This document shows positions 41,479 through 56,400 of a stretch of DNA of 64,000 nt, piece by piece (the stretch's first letter is position 1; each line of letters begins with the position of its first letter). The notes beneath the pieces were generated by a model. The model had not been told where the DNA came from. It saw only the letters and a program-made list of their open reading frames with translations, and made no database searches. The DNA is taken from the NCBI RefSeq assembly GCF_032062135.1, contig NC_092859.1, forward strand, positions 87,796,781 to 87,860,780, in the 5' to 3' direction. The stretch comes from Pyxicephalus adspersus (lineage: Eukaryota; Chordata; Amphibia; Anura; Pyxicephalidae). Both the position numbers and the translations under genes were made by a program.

Positions 41479-44400
41479 TGGAAGTTTGTAACATTGCAGT
41501 TTAGGGCTTTTCTCATTTATAATAAAAAACTACTTTATTGACCTTATTGATTGTGAGAATCTACATACTGAATATATATGTATACTTTAGGTATCCTAAT
41601 GCCAACTCTAACACATTTTATCAACAGTATGGTGTCAACAACAGTGCCAGAAATCTGTAAGCTTGTATGGTTGTAAGAATATAGTGTCTTTACTGTACTA
41701 ACATCCCAAAAAGTGTTATCAGTCGATTCCAGGTTACCTACATGTTTTATGGGACATCCCTTTCAATGTAATAGAGAGAAGAAGGTGTTCAGTTGTCTAT
41801 TTCAGGATAAAACGTTCTAAAGTAACATGGCTGCTGTGTGGCAGATACAGTTTTATCACCCCAGACAAGATTGCATGTTACTGGTAGGAATATCAGATGA
41901 CCAAAAAAACAAACGAAAAAAACCCACTAAAAACACCACCACAATTAAAGGACATGTAAACTGCAATAAAATACCCATAGTTGCAATTCTTAACCCAGCT
42001 TAACCCGTCTAACCCATTCCTAAATCATCTAATTGAATTGTAGGGGCAACACTGGTGAATTATCAACTCATTTCTTTTCATTTTTTGAAGACTCATATTC
42101 TATGTGCTTATGAGGCCCTGGTTCAGCAACAGTACTCACCAGACACCAGTCCCCCGCACTCTTCACCTATAGCAAACCCTCGCTCAGCCTCAGGGGTCTG
42201 GGGAAGGGCTGGTAGAGGACTAGAAGCCCACAGATAAAGCAGTGACAAGATTCTAACAGAGACAAGTCCAGAATAAAGAGCAAGAGGTCATACACAGATA
42301 ATCCATCCCCCAGATGAAGTAGACAAGGGCAGCACACAGGCAGAGTCGGAGTCACAAAAGGTCTGTCCTGGCAACATAAACTCACAGGGTCTGAAACAGG
42401 AAAGGTCAGCAACAGTAAAACACATGAATACACACCAGCAGCAAGTTAGCTCAGCTTAATGCTACAATAAGCACTGGGGACTGTGAGCAAAAAGGTTATA
42501 AAGCCCTATCAGCCAATCACAGCGCAGGATAGAGTCAGGAACTAATCTGCCTCTAGAATCCACTTCAGCTGTGCACATCCTCTCAGTGGCCCTGATTTAT
42601 TAAAGTTTCCCAAGGCTGGAGAGGATACACTTTCATTAGTGAAGCTGGGTAATTAAGCAAACCTGGAATGGATTTCCTAAAAGTCATTTGCTATTTGTTA
42701 GCAAATGTTTTCAATCCTGGACCAGATCCACTCCAGGTTTGCTGGATCACCCAGCTTCACTGATGAAAGTGTATTCTCTCCATCTTTGGAGAACTTTATT
42801 AAATCAGGGCAGGTGTTTTCAGGGGGTAGCAATAAAGTATCTCAGGCTGCATGGCTAAAGGGAAGCAGGGGCTGCTGCTATTTCTTAGTTCTCTCTTAGT
42901 TCTCCTTGCTGCTGCAAGTGACTTTGCTAGACAGAAGAAACAGTGTTTGATACTGTGATGGCGCACAGCACAGGATCACCAGCCAGATAAGCATCTCCTA
43001 ACAGTGCTATTTTACTTTAATATTTGCTCTATTATTGCTGTATGCAACATATTAAGAAACTTAATGTTCTTTTAAGGTAAAGAAAATATTTGTAAACTTA
43101 CAACAAATTATAAAATATTAATGTGTTAAAACACATTCATTGAAATAACATTTTGGTTACTGAATAACTATAATTTGTATACCATTTTACATCTGTATTA
43201 AATTCAGTAAAATATTTTTCAATGTATGATTTTTTTGTTTTGTTTTTGACCTTTTAGGATATTTAATATGTGGAAAATGATACTTTAAAATAAAAAAGAA
43301 TGAGTCAGTTATATGACTTTTTTAAACAAAATTATGTTACAAGGTTAAAACATCAAATTCATTTTAATTGAATCCTAAAGTTTAATGGCAATTCTAAATT
43401 CCTTAACAAATGAGAAAAGCATGTCTTGTCATGTTTTGATTAATCTTTAGTCATTAGTATGCATACTACATACAAAGATACAGTAGAACAAATTCTTGCA
43501 TTTTTTCCTCAATTTTAGAAAATTGTTATGGCTGGGTCAGTACATGAGGTATTTTCTAAACACAAATAATTATTTTTTTATTTTTTTTGTTCTTAATGTT
43601 TAGATTATACATATTTTTTTCACACTTAAAGCTTCATTGGGCCTGATTTTTTAAAACTCCCCAAGGCTGAAGAGGATACACTTCCATCAGTGAACATGGG
43701 TGATCCAGCAAACCTGGAACTGATTTCTTCAAAGTCATTTATCATTCCCAAACATTCTAGAGGCATATTTAGAAAGCAGCATATAACACATATGATGAGA
43801 AAAATCCATTGAGTGACGTATAGGTATAGTACAGAATGATTCTGAATACCATCCAAAGTGCAAACCTCACATGTGCTCTCTTTCTAGGAACATCTTCCAA
43901 CAACAACAAAGCAGAACTGATTGTACTTAAAAGGCATTAACTAACGATAGATAAATATATTTAAGTTAAAAGGTAATGACTAGAGAAGAATGAATGTAAT
44001 TAAGTGTACAACAATGCTTTGTAAATACATTTATGTAAATGTATATGTACTTTAATGTGGTTTCACTTAAGTAATGCTAATGGTAGTTACTGTAAACATG
44101 GTTTTTCAGGTAATTATCAAGGTAACATTGGCCACACTCCTATTGGCTGCAGGTTATTCCCAAACCTTGTTCCTAATTTTTGCATATGTTAGAGAGATTT
44201 CACCTCACTTTCTATGAATTATCCATATTTTACCAAGCAGACAGTGAGGGAAAACTTCTTGAGTGACGTAAGAAAAAATTGGAAGGAGAAAAAGGAAGAT
44301 GTCGGCACCCAGCATCCAGTCCGCACCAGAAAGTAGGAAGACAGAATGGTTGGACCTACTGGATGACAATGTGATCTATGGAAGTAAACTAAAAACAAAA

Positions 44401-47400
44401 AAAGACACTTACCTTTAATCCAGCAGATCCATTGAGGAAGCTGGTCCTCCTTGCGATCCGGTCCCGCATCATCCTGGGATTCCTCTTCTACCTGGTGCAA
44501 AGGAAGCTTTGGGCGCCTCCATCTTCTGCCTTCTCTTCCGGTCTTCTTGCGCCATCTCCGCTGTGAAGGGGAAAAAAAAGAGAGCCAATCTTACTGTGCA
44601 TGCGTGGGATCGCCATTTCTTTCTTCTTGGAGGAAGGAGCAGAAGAAGCAGCCAGAGCCTCCAGGGATTCATGACATAGGTATCCCAGGAGGGTCTGCAG
44701 TCCCATTAGTGGCGGTGCTGCAACAAAGGGTGTGTGGAAGCTGTGTTGCACACCAACATTTATACTTTGTAGAGAAGGTTTGTCTACCCTACAGTGTAAA
44801 GAAAAAATGTTGAGTTTAGGTACGTTTTAAGTAGTGAAGAGAAAGGCTGGTACCACCAGGAATGCAACAGATCATTGCAAAAGTAATGTATTCCATATTA
44901 ACAGGAAACAAAAGATCACCTTCATAAACGGTCTGTTGCTGCAGAGTGGAAGGATCAGTTTTATCAGTTTCAGCTCCTTTTTAAGAACAAAAAAAAAGTT
45001 TACAGTAAGAACAAATCAAATGAATTAAATATAAAAAATACAAAATAAATTATGGTTACAGTTATTGATAATTGTCAAACAAACAGGCACTGATGTAAAA
45101 TGAAATGTTATATGTTAATGCCTACAATGGAGCAGTAAGAACAATAAGCACCCTGCAACATAAATGAAAAATTTAAATAATATTGATCTTATATGTATTT
45201 TAATTCAGATATATTTAATACAATATATGCACCCAAACATAACTAAATTAACACGATTTCTTCTCCCACTCCAAAGAAAATATATATTTAATAAATTATC
45301 AGTCATAGAACATTTTAAAAAATGTGATTCATCCTTATTAAAGATTTTATATAATAGCTGCAACTGTGAATATAAATATTTATATTTATATTCACATGTT
45401 TAGTTTATATTTATAAACTAAACATAAAGAGTGTCTGAACTGTAAAGAATAACCTTGATATCTCATAAAATCTATAATTTCATGTTTAGGTTACAGTAAA
45501 AAAAAAAAGGAGAGATATGTGTGGAAGTTCAGAGTTGCCATTCAGTTCAGTAGCAATACCAACCATTTATTAGTTCAGTTAATGGGCCTGATTTATAATA
45601 CTCGAGAGGACACACTTTCATCAGTGAACCTGGGTGATCCAGCAAACCTGGAATAGATTTCTCAAAAGTAATTTGCTATTTGTTAGCAAATGTTTTCACT
45701 CCTGCACCGGATCCATTCCAGGTTTGCTGGATCACCCAGGTTCACTGATGAACGTGTATCCTCTCGAGTATTATAAATCAGGCCCATTAACTGAACTAAT
45801 AAATGGTTGGTATTGCTACTGTAGTTGTGTAAAAACTATATTGCAAAACTCACTACAATATTTAAATATTAGCTAAGCAAGTTACATACAGGCATGGATG
45901 CAAATGATTTAAATTATTGGATTCACATGGCAACAGACATGTTAACATCCAGTTTTACTCACTATATAATTAACAACATAACATTATTACAGCTGTTTTT
46001 TGCCACTGATATTGCTATCCAAAAAACAATAATACATAAAAGATCCCAAGGAATTTCTTTCAAAGCATTTTTACCCTTGGTATATACCTTGGCGTGAATG
46101 GAATAAAAGGGGAGCTCTAACCAAGAGGTTCCTATTAGCCATATTTCTAATCACGTTATTTTTAAATAAAGCGGTTTATGCTCAGATTCTTGATTCTGTT
46201 CAAATATAGAAACAGTCAAGTTTTCACATGCTACAGCTACTGTTTTAGGTTATTTTCTATTTATCTACAACATGGCTTAAGTGATTGCCTGTCACTTGTT
46301 CTGCTAGAAATAACCTGAAACTAGTCACACTGTATTATTAGCTTCAACCTTGTAGATGAAGAAAGAAAAAGGTATTCTTAACTAGTACACAGAGGATTCA
46401 ATTGAAATACTATAAATATAAAAAGTATCTACTATTATCTGTGATCGTTTCTTCCTATGTCCTATTAACACATAATCGACAGTTTCTAATCCTAGATGTT
46501 TGTATTTAGTATGTGATAATTTAAAAGCTTCACACTTTCAGGGAATGTGCAAAAGATTCTGGAAATCACCCCATAAGGAAGTAACTAGTTTATTTTTCTA
46601 AACATTGTCATTGCTTACCAGTAGTAATTAAAACTGCAGGTACCAAAATTGCCTGTAAAGCATTGACTTTTAATAAAGTGCTCAACCAGGCCATCTGTCT
46701 GCGGGTGGTGCACAGAGGTCCACAACTGCTTGATTTAGAAGAGTTTACACAAGTCATCCATTACTTTGAACATGAAAGACGTGCACTAATCCATGAGTGT
46801 CACCTTTGGAAAACCCGTTTTGGGGTACATATTAAACAATTCTGTGCTCCTGAGTGGAATGGGAAGGCCCACCCAGTACCTTTCTTCCCATTTCAGAGTC
46901 CTGAAAAAAACTAAACAATAACAACCCTAGCAGTGCTCATCTCCCGGCAATACTCCTTTGTGACCCTATTCATTTCAGCTTACAAGACCTGTTTCTAAAA
47001 TTGCAATGGAAGGCCTGTGCCTCTCCTATACATCCTTACAATCTTGATGGATGAATGAAACACCAATCCTCATTGAGTACCAAAGCTTTTATGAATCATT
47101 TATGTACATCAACATAGAAATATACCGAAATCTTCTTTAAGGCTTAAGGAGCACTAACTTGAACAAGGTTTTCAACCTTCACCTTGCCACATTTATCATC
47201 ACTCATGTTTGTGTCTTGTATGATCTTCTATTGACCGAAAAGTACGTACAAAAGATATCCCTGAGGAAGCCTAATGGTGGTGAAATGTGTCGGATTTTTG
47301 CACAAACTCTATACGGTCAGGACTTTTTGGGTTCTTCACACATTTATTTGTTTGATGACATGTGAAGTGTTAACAGGACCAAGGAAAAATACCTGATTGC

Positions 47401-50400
47401 GTTATATAAATGTTTTTCTTTGATACCATGTAACAATTACACGTATATATTTTTTTATACAATCCCCGAGCCGTGAACCTCATTCTTTTTCTTCTTTTAT
47501 ATATTATATATGATTGCCTAATGAGGTGGCTCAACATTGAAAGTTATTAGAGAAGATAGGGGAACACCCTTAATGAACAACCCTAGCAGAGTTGCTCTCT
47601 ACTTTCTGGACTCTTTTCCCAGCATATACTCTGGTTTTTAGGAATACATATATATGCTTTATAAAAGGAGACATATCTCAGATGTTTACCATACAGTTTT
47701 CGTTGCTGGGACCTGGTCGATTAGTAAATTGGTCATTAGGCGAGGAGCATAGGAAAGACACGGTCTGCAGCGCTGTGAGCACGCAGCACCTATCAGTAAA
47801 AAGTTCACAGACAGTCTGCAGACCAGGGACCCTGGAGGATCATGGAGGATTGAGAAGGAGGGAGCCTGGAAGAATGAGGAGGAGACACTGGACAGGTTTA
47901 CACAGTACAGTTATGTACAGTGTACTCATCAAAAGAGCTGGTTGTAAGTGCGAGCGGACGTTAATCAGGTAAGTCCGTAAATGAGGACTACCTGTATAAA
48001 TGAATATGTACACACCTAAAGCCATACCTGCAGGCATCTACTAGAAGAGTGACAGGGTAACATAGTCAATGTCATATGTGCATGTTAACACTATATTTAT
48101 GACTGCAATATCAACATAGGAAATCTATAATGAAAGAAATAAGAATACTAATGCCAACACTCCCCTGACAGACAATAAGGATGACCAGTTGGTGCAATGC
48201 TGTCAGCCCTTTAAAAAGCAGAGTGACCCAGTGATACGCAATGCTCCTTCCTGCAACCTTATGCAGTTTAAATTGCTTTGAACAAATGGCTGGTACTTTC
48301 ATGGCAAAACAGGTAGACTTTTTATATTGTGTAACAGGAGTTCAGCTTTAGGTCACATAATATGATTTTTGTAAGGTTTTCATTCTGAAATATTATTGAA
48401 GATGTCATTTTTTATGAAATAGGAGAGGACATGTTCACATGAACATTGATACAAAATGGTTGTGTATAATGATTCTGTCATTTTCCTTATGCTGCATGGC
48501 TTTTGGAATCAATATTCCTTTAAAATTCAGTACACTATTGTTTTCTCGATTTTTTTTTTCATTCACAGTGATACTTGTAATACATTTATTTAAAATTACA
48601 TTAGAAATGATTTTGAGTTTAATAGATGATATTATATGTTGGCAGAGATGATGCACATATTAATGCTTCAATGTAAAGGTTGTCTACACAGAGGACTTAT
48701 AATATTCCAGAATATTCAGGCCATATAACCATTTATCAAAGTTTGCAGCAGGCAGCAACAAATAAAAGTGCATAGTATAGTGCATGGTATTTTTAATATG
48801 GAAGATTATGCCAATAATTTATGGCTGTATTCTTTACTCTTAAATAATAAATAAATATGTCTATTTTATGGACAACTTTGCTACTGTAAATTGGAAAAAT
48901 GTCTGCCTAATTCATGCCATTAGGCTGTTGCCTGTATACATTAAGTGCTTGTATGATTAAGTCATTGTATGATACAAAGGGCCTAATTCAATAAAGCTCT
49001 CCAAAACTGGAGAAGATACACTATCATGGGAGAATGTGAGTGATCCAGAAAACTTCGAATGGATCTGGTTTAATATTGAAAACATTTGTCAACTAATAAT
49101 TGATTTTTAAGAAATCCATTACAGGTTGGGTGGATCATCCAGGTTCTGCCATGATAGCCCAATGTATAAATGTTTTTACATTGTAAAAATAGTTTAGCAT
49201 CAGATTCGTTTATATTTGTGCCTCATATTTTAAGGTTACATGATTTTTAACTGCTTATGTAATTCAGCATTTTTAAAATCAATCTATATGTTTTCCATGT
49301 ATTATTTCCCTGCAACAAACTAGACTCATCAATAGATTGTATGTAACATTACTCACTTGGAAGAAACTGAAGAGTATGGGGTGTATATAAATTAACTGAT
49401 AAGGCATATAAAAGGTATATAAAGTGTAATGACGCTTAGTTGTCTCTTTATAAAGCAGGAAATCTGACATTTACTGAATCATTCCCAGGTGGAGAATCAG
49501 TTATTTCCAATAATTGAAATACACGGACCTGAAAGATTCTCCACCAGAGAATGTTTCAATGAATGTCAGATTCACTGCTTTATAGAGATATATATATAGG
49601 CCTATTATTGTGTTTTAGGATCATGTTTATTATACAGCCCCGAGTGCTAATGAAATCCCTTGAAAACTTACCCTCTCATTTTGAAGAACAGAAGCTTCAG
49701 TTGCTACTTTTAATCTCTTTTTTTTTGTTTCAAAATTCAAGCTCCCATTCTAAGTGATAGTTCTAAAACAGAAACTAAAACTATTTGTGACAGCACTTTC
49801 CAGCATACAGAGTCACAGTAATCTATCATGGTCATTTGGGAATTTTAGATGTAGTGTAATTTATTACATAACCCCCAAGGCATGGTGTATCAAATAGAGA
49901 TCATGACCTATACTAGTAACAAATTACATGTGTGGCCACAAAGCAGTTAAATCAATGTGTACCAATCAGTTTATTACAACAAATCTATAATCTTGTTAGA
50001 AATTTCAGCTTCTATAATTAGTATAATTCTACAGTAATTTGAAACACAGAAATGTTTTAAAAGTTTGGAAATATGTATCAAAATGTATAGTTTTTTTAAA
50101 CATAGAAACGTGGACTAAAATGTTAAAACCATGTTGACAGCCTTACTGAAATAGATAAATGAGAAGCAATAGGAGGACGGAAAAACTTAGAATTGTTGCT
50201 TCCAGTTTCATCCAGTGTTGATTTCAAGGCCAGGGCCTAGGCTTTTGGTCATATGAATTTTATTGGAGAGGAGAATTGAAATTTGGTTGAAGCTTCTTTT
50301 CATAGAGATTATGTGATCATGTAAGCACTGGTGGAAGCTGCTTTTGTAATATGTGCACTGAATTCAAATGAGAATAAAGTACATTAGTAACTGGTAAAAT

Positions 50401-53400
50401 CAAACAATTTGGAAATTAGGACCTATTTCAAAAAGCATTAAACCATATTCATGATATCCATTTTACATGGACATATGTGATATTTGTTGACTTACTTAAT
50501 GTGTACAATTAGAGATTTTTTTCTTTGTTATTAGAAGAAGTGTTTAATAAATATGGACATATTTTTATGTAAATATTGTCATTTGCTACCAAGAACCCCA
50601 TTATTTTACAAAGACCTAGAACAGGGTATGTTTCAGTTGTTTCTTTGTCACACTTGGGAGGACAGAGCCACTAAGGGGCAATGTGAAATTGCTCAAAACC
50701 AATATGAGTCTAAGTGGCAGCCAGGTCTTCTCCAGAGCCTCTAGTTGTTAAGATGTTGCGCAGCTGGGCACACCAGGGTGGGCAGGAGGATACTCAGTAA
50801 CAAGTCACTAGGCAGAACAATGGTCAAGGAAAGCCAGGGTCAAGGCAGGCAGCAAGCAAGAGAGGCAAGGTCACAAGCCAGGGGTCAAATACAGGGATCC
50901 AGGAAATAGACACCAGTGACACAGGGGCCACTGCAGACACTACGGTGACACAAGAACAGCCACAGACAGGAAGGAACACTGGAACAGCACAAGGTAATTG
51001 ACCGCAAACAACAGACTGAGCAACAAGGGGTTAACACAAGAGCTGGACAGAAGAAACAATTAATCAACAGGTGTACAGGAACTAGGTCACCAAAGCTAGG
51101 GGCATGGCACTAGTGGAGACACGTTGCACAAACACTGAGTGCTGTGTCTGAGCTAGCTAAATAGCCAGGGATGATTAAGAGTCTATTTTCTGATTGGCCG
51201 GTGGGTCGGACGAAATTGATAAAGCCTGGTAGCAGAGGCATGCCCAGAGTCAGAACTGCCCGCATGCGCAGAAGAGAGATGCCTGCACTTTAGCGAGGAA
51301 GAGGTAAGTGTGACATTCTCAAATATAGTTAAATACAAAATTACATATTCCGATAAAGGTAAACCATTGCAGTATATCCAAAAAATTCTCCCTAAACTTT
51401 TCAGTGCTTTCTTAGACTAATAATTTAATTTTCAACCTGCTGTATGTAAGTCTAAACAATTATTTGTTTGTGATGCAGAAATCACTAAAATCATTTAAAA
51501 TATGGTTCCTCTATTTCTTTTTATATTAAAGTTACCTGATTTATTAAAACAACTAAATGTGCATGTTTTGTTAAACCCTAAATGAATTGTCATCCCTTCT
51601 ATTCTAAACACTGAAATATGGATAGAAAAAAATGAAAAAAAAATCCTTGCTGTTGGCAATTTATGTAAGTTATGTCAAAGCTATAATATTGATATCAATC
51701 AAGAACATCTTAGTAGATAACATTATCTTGCACTCATTGTATTACATATTACCTGTTTTGGCCTTTCCACTCTGTGATCTGTTTTGAAAGGTAACAAATT
51801 ATCTGCTGTATGTCAACTGCAGGTTCTTTAGTCATATGGATAAATTACTGGTGTCACAAGTATCTCACATCCTGTTGTGCCTTAAAGGAGCTCATTAATG
51901 TGTACAATGATCTAATCTGAATGTAGTGCAATATAATAAATGAAATGTATTAGCTTTTTAGACTATATTTGCACCTCTACTCCAAACCAAAACGTAACCC
52001 TATATATTAATGATTTTTTTCAGGTGCCATTTGGTAAATAATCCTTTATTTTCTATGTTCCCTCTGCCTTGATTCATGGCTGGAGCAAAACACAATCATT
52101 GCAGTTATGGAGGAATTTGTGACATCTACTTTGCTTTTCCATTATCACATACTTTGTATCCGAGTGGCCAGTTGTCAGGTCTAGTTTTGTCATAGTGAGG
52201 TTGGGAGGGGCTAGGTTTGACTTTCAGAAAAATAAAAAATGTAAAGGAATCTCAAGGAGCTATAGCAGGCAACTGTATGAGACAGGGAGAGTGTGGCTAG
52301 GTTACCTGGGGCGAGCAGCTGATCCAGACACAGAGACAAGTACAGCAAAAAAGATGCAGAAAGTTGCACAGATGCTAAAAATGCCCAATACTTATCCGTG
52401 TTAGTTCCAACACTCAACCTGTTTGCTTATCAGGCTACAAAGTACTGTGTGTGAGCATGCCCAGCCATTTAAAGCAGTGCTCGCCAACCTTTTCGGTCCT
52501 GCGGACCATTAAAACTACCGGCTCCTGACTGTGCATGCGCAGGTTGTCGCTCAAAGGGGGACAAACCGTCCCCATAGTGACGTCATGAATACATAACCCC
52601 GCCCACTCTCCAATCGCAGATCTGAACCTTCAATGGGAGAGTGGGCGGGTTGTGTCCAGGGAAACAGCCCGCCCACCTCCTTGAGCCTAGGAACTGTACG
52701 GGGGACATGGTCCATGGCTCTGGCCGATGCATCCCCCAGCAGGGTCCTTTTTCTGACCCTGCCCGGGGGTGCACCGTCCAGACCAGCTGAACCCCAAAAT
52801 TTTCTCACAAGCCACTGGTTTGCGATCACTGATTTAAAGAATTCACCTGGTTGCCTAATTGAAGTCAGAGAGCATTCTAAAAATGGATTAGAGACTCTGG
52901 AATGTATAGGATAAAAAACTGGATGTGAAATAGGCACAAATGAAACAGGGAAAGCTAGTACAATGATTGTGGCAAACCTGTTACTTTGCCCTATGTATAT
53001 GATTTAAAGGTTAGCTCCAATCTGTCAAAATAGGAAAATGGGGCACCTTGTTTTTGAAAGCACATATTTCAGGGTTGTCATCATTATCTTTCAGCCTGTT
53101 TGAAACATTGTAGCCTTCAAGCTAACTTGATTTTAATGTTTGGATTATAAACATACTGAATTGTGCTTAAGTGTATCATTCTCTAAAGAAGCCTGGTCTT
53201 CCTGAATGAAGAGCAGTATCATCATGCCATTTGCCTTGTTTATCTGATTGAGATATTGAGCTGTGTAAACAACCACCCTTTTCATTTAGCAGTAATTAGA
53301 TCAGCATGGGAATAGAAACCTTAAGCTCTACCTACTGGCTGGATAAATTTAATAGTTCCTAATTGCCGAAAAAATATTGTTCAGAATTGTGATTGATACT

Positions 53401-56400
53401 CTTATTTGTGGGATTTTTGGTCAGTAAAAAAAAAAAAAACAGAAATCCAAAGTAAATGTTCTGTAAACTTTCAGATGTTGCATGCACAAAGCTTGATTTT
53501 CTATCAGAAAGAAATTTTGTCTACAGCTTACATTTATGCACAAAAGTGGTATGTGACTACTAAAGATCTCCTTGAGCTTTCCCAAAACAGACATCGATTG
53601 TATGAATACTTCTAGGTTACTTTGATGACTTTTGTGATCCACCGATGAACAATCTATTAACTTTAAATAAGAAAAAAATTTCACAATGAAAAACCAAAAT
53701 GCAAAAATACCACCTTGAGTTATATCATTGAGCTTTAATTATGTTGTTTGAAACCCTTAGAATTGGGCTGAATGGTCTTTCTTTGAGTAAAACTGATAAA
53801 TTGGTCATCTTTAATAAGCAGACTGCATTTCTATTCATTTTTATTGCACTACTTTCTGTTCAGATTATTGTACATATTAATGAGTTGTTATTCATAATTC
53901 TTAGAACTGACATAGCTTTAAACTAGTTACAGAATGGTTCACAGATTAGATTTTTGTTTTAAAAAGTTGCAGTTCTAAGTGGAATTTCAATTTTCCACTT
54001 AATTAAAGAATAGTATAAAATGCATTCAATTACATTTTATGAAATTAGAACACAATTTGCCCAGAAGATAAGTAATTATATCTTCTATTTTACAAATGTA
54101 TATCATTTTATTGTAACTTTGCTGAAATTAAAAATATGCTAATTCTTCAGAATGGGGAAGATTTGTATGTGCTTTAGGTAGGACCATTTGTTTCTACTGG
54201 AGATAGCTGGTGTATGGCAGAACCTTTCTGTAATACAAATTATAGAAAAGGGAATGCTATAAAAACATTTAAATGAAGAAATGTATTGTATACTCATACA
54301 CAGTGTATATATATATATATATATATATATCAGATACGTAATTAAGAAGCTAGAGACACAAATACACAAATGTTTCATTATAATTTTTATTTCAAATCTT
54401 TAGATACTAGATACAGAATTAGATAGAGCTGGAAGTTTTTTTATACATATTTGCCTATTAAAATTATTAGTATTCAGTTGACAACACATTTTTGTCAAAA
54501 CATTTTGTAAGGAAACAGTTCACAGCTATTGGATAACTAATATTAAGTCACAGCAGTGTAGACAGTATGAAACAGCAATGCTCTCTTTACAAACATGAGT
54601 TTTAATTATGAGTTAACTAATATTCCTATTAAATTGCAAAGCTCGTATTTCAAGGGAGAAATAGCCACTCCAACTTTAATGTGAACTATCATCCCACCAC
54701 TACTGGTAAATCAGAACATCACCCATATAGTGAAAACATAGAAAATACAAAAAAGGAGATTGGAGTTATATGCCATATTGCTGGAGAAAAGCGACAAATG
54801 ATACATTTGAGGCATTGTCAATACTATAGGTTTTCAGATCTCACTTTCGGATGCTGCACTGTATAAGTTATGTAAAACAATGCAAAGCTCAGCATGTTTA
54901 ATAAAACCTCTCTAAAGATTTCCCACATTGGACACACAAGAAAAAGGATTGCATAAGCTGGGGTAGATAAAGGGAGATGGACACCTAGGACTAGTGGTGA
55001 CAGATTTGCTGCAGGGTTGTTCCAACAGTTGTTCTGTTAGGCTATTCCTGGAAATTCAGATAAAACAACCAGTAAAATAAAAAATGGTATACTCAATTTG
55101 ATATGTAAGACTATAAAGTACATTTTACATAGCCTCATAAATGACAAGTAACAACTGTTAAAATTACACTGTGGCATATTTGCAAATTCAAGGACAGAAA
55201 ACCTTGAAAACATCAAGTCAAGTCTAATACAAACTCCTATGATCCAACACTTTTCATTTCTGAATTAGTTTTTTTTGCTTTTGCTTAGTAAATGTAACAA
55301 TATCTGATCCTGTTGTCATTCAAAGATACATTTTACTCACACACACCTTGGCAATTTGAGTGTATATTATACATTTTAAGAACCGTAGCATGTTGGTGTG
55401 GTATAATTTGCTTACATATACTTGTATTTGCACTGAACAAAAATGAATATGCATCCAAAATGCTTGCTAATTAGGATGTGTAAATAAACTCTGATGTCAG
55501 CGGGATTATAAACAGGTCAATAGTCAGTAATGACTGTCGCTGTAAGCAAGCTGCTAGTGTTAGCCGTTATCAAGGGAATAAAAGGTTTGAAGCCAGTACC
55601 AAATTTTTCTATTCCAAGTCAATCTGTGTAAATGTCAAAAATCAATTCATGTCAAACGCGTTTATTTTTTATTTCTTAAAATACATTAAATGTATTTTAT
55701 TGAAAAATGAATAGTTGCTAAAATAATTGCTGATAATTAAATACTCACCTTCACTAATAAAACAAAGCTGTGACATGGAATGTTCTACTTAAATCGCAAA
55801 CAGCCTAGGATATGTGGCAAGACCAAGGTTATCTGATAATGATATGTTGTCTGTCAGTGACAGTAGCTGGAAGCAATCTTCTATCTAAAAGCTAACTTAA
55901 TTATCTTCTGAGATTCCAATTCTAATCTGTTGGAGAACACTGTAGCCCAATGTAACTACAAGTGTTTATACTGTTATTTTTTGAGGAATCACAAAGTTTT
56001 TATCTCTGGCATCTATGCAATTTTTGTGATTGCAATTTAAGTGATCACAATATTAAAAATAAAATAATACCTTATACAAGATAAAATGTACATGTTACCT
56101 TTGGAACTTTTTTTTAACAGTAACAGTGCTTGGCTTTAGCTGCACACCTATCTACATGGCCAGGACATCGCATGCCTTTAAGTTTAACAATAAAAGATTG
56201 ATTCTTACAATTGCTTATCACTTATTTCATGTGACTGCAAGTATAGAACAGCTCTCCCTCTCCTTCTTTCCATTACAAGGGGGTGCTTTATATTTCACAA
56301 AGGAGAACCGAGCAGCTTTATTAACACATATAAAGCCACAAATTAGAGTGTATATTTGTGTTTACATTTCAAGGGATTTCCATTTATATTTTCTCACTGT

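Noticed and set aside
44219..44813. Overlapping open frames on both strands (up to 120 codons)
   Set aside because: They lie inside a dispersed repeat copy and are open mainly because it is GC-richer; no protein similarity is recognised.
46663..46914. 83-codon open frame as a possible gene
   Set aside because: No recognisable domain, no splice or promoter context, and it lies in a repeat-like region.
52551..52937. 128-codon open frame on the minus strand
   Set aside because: It is almost entirely within the GC-rich hAT element and crosses its end and target duplication.
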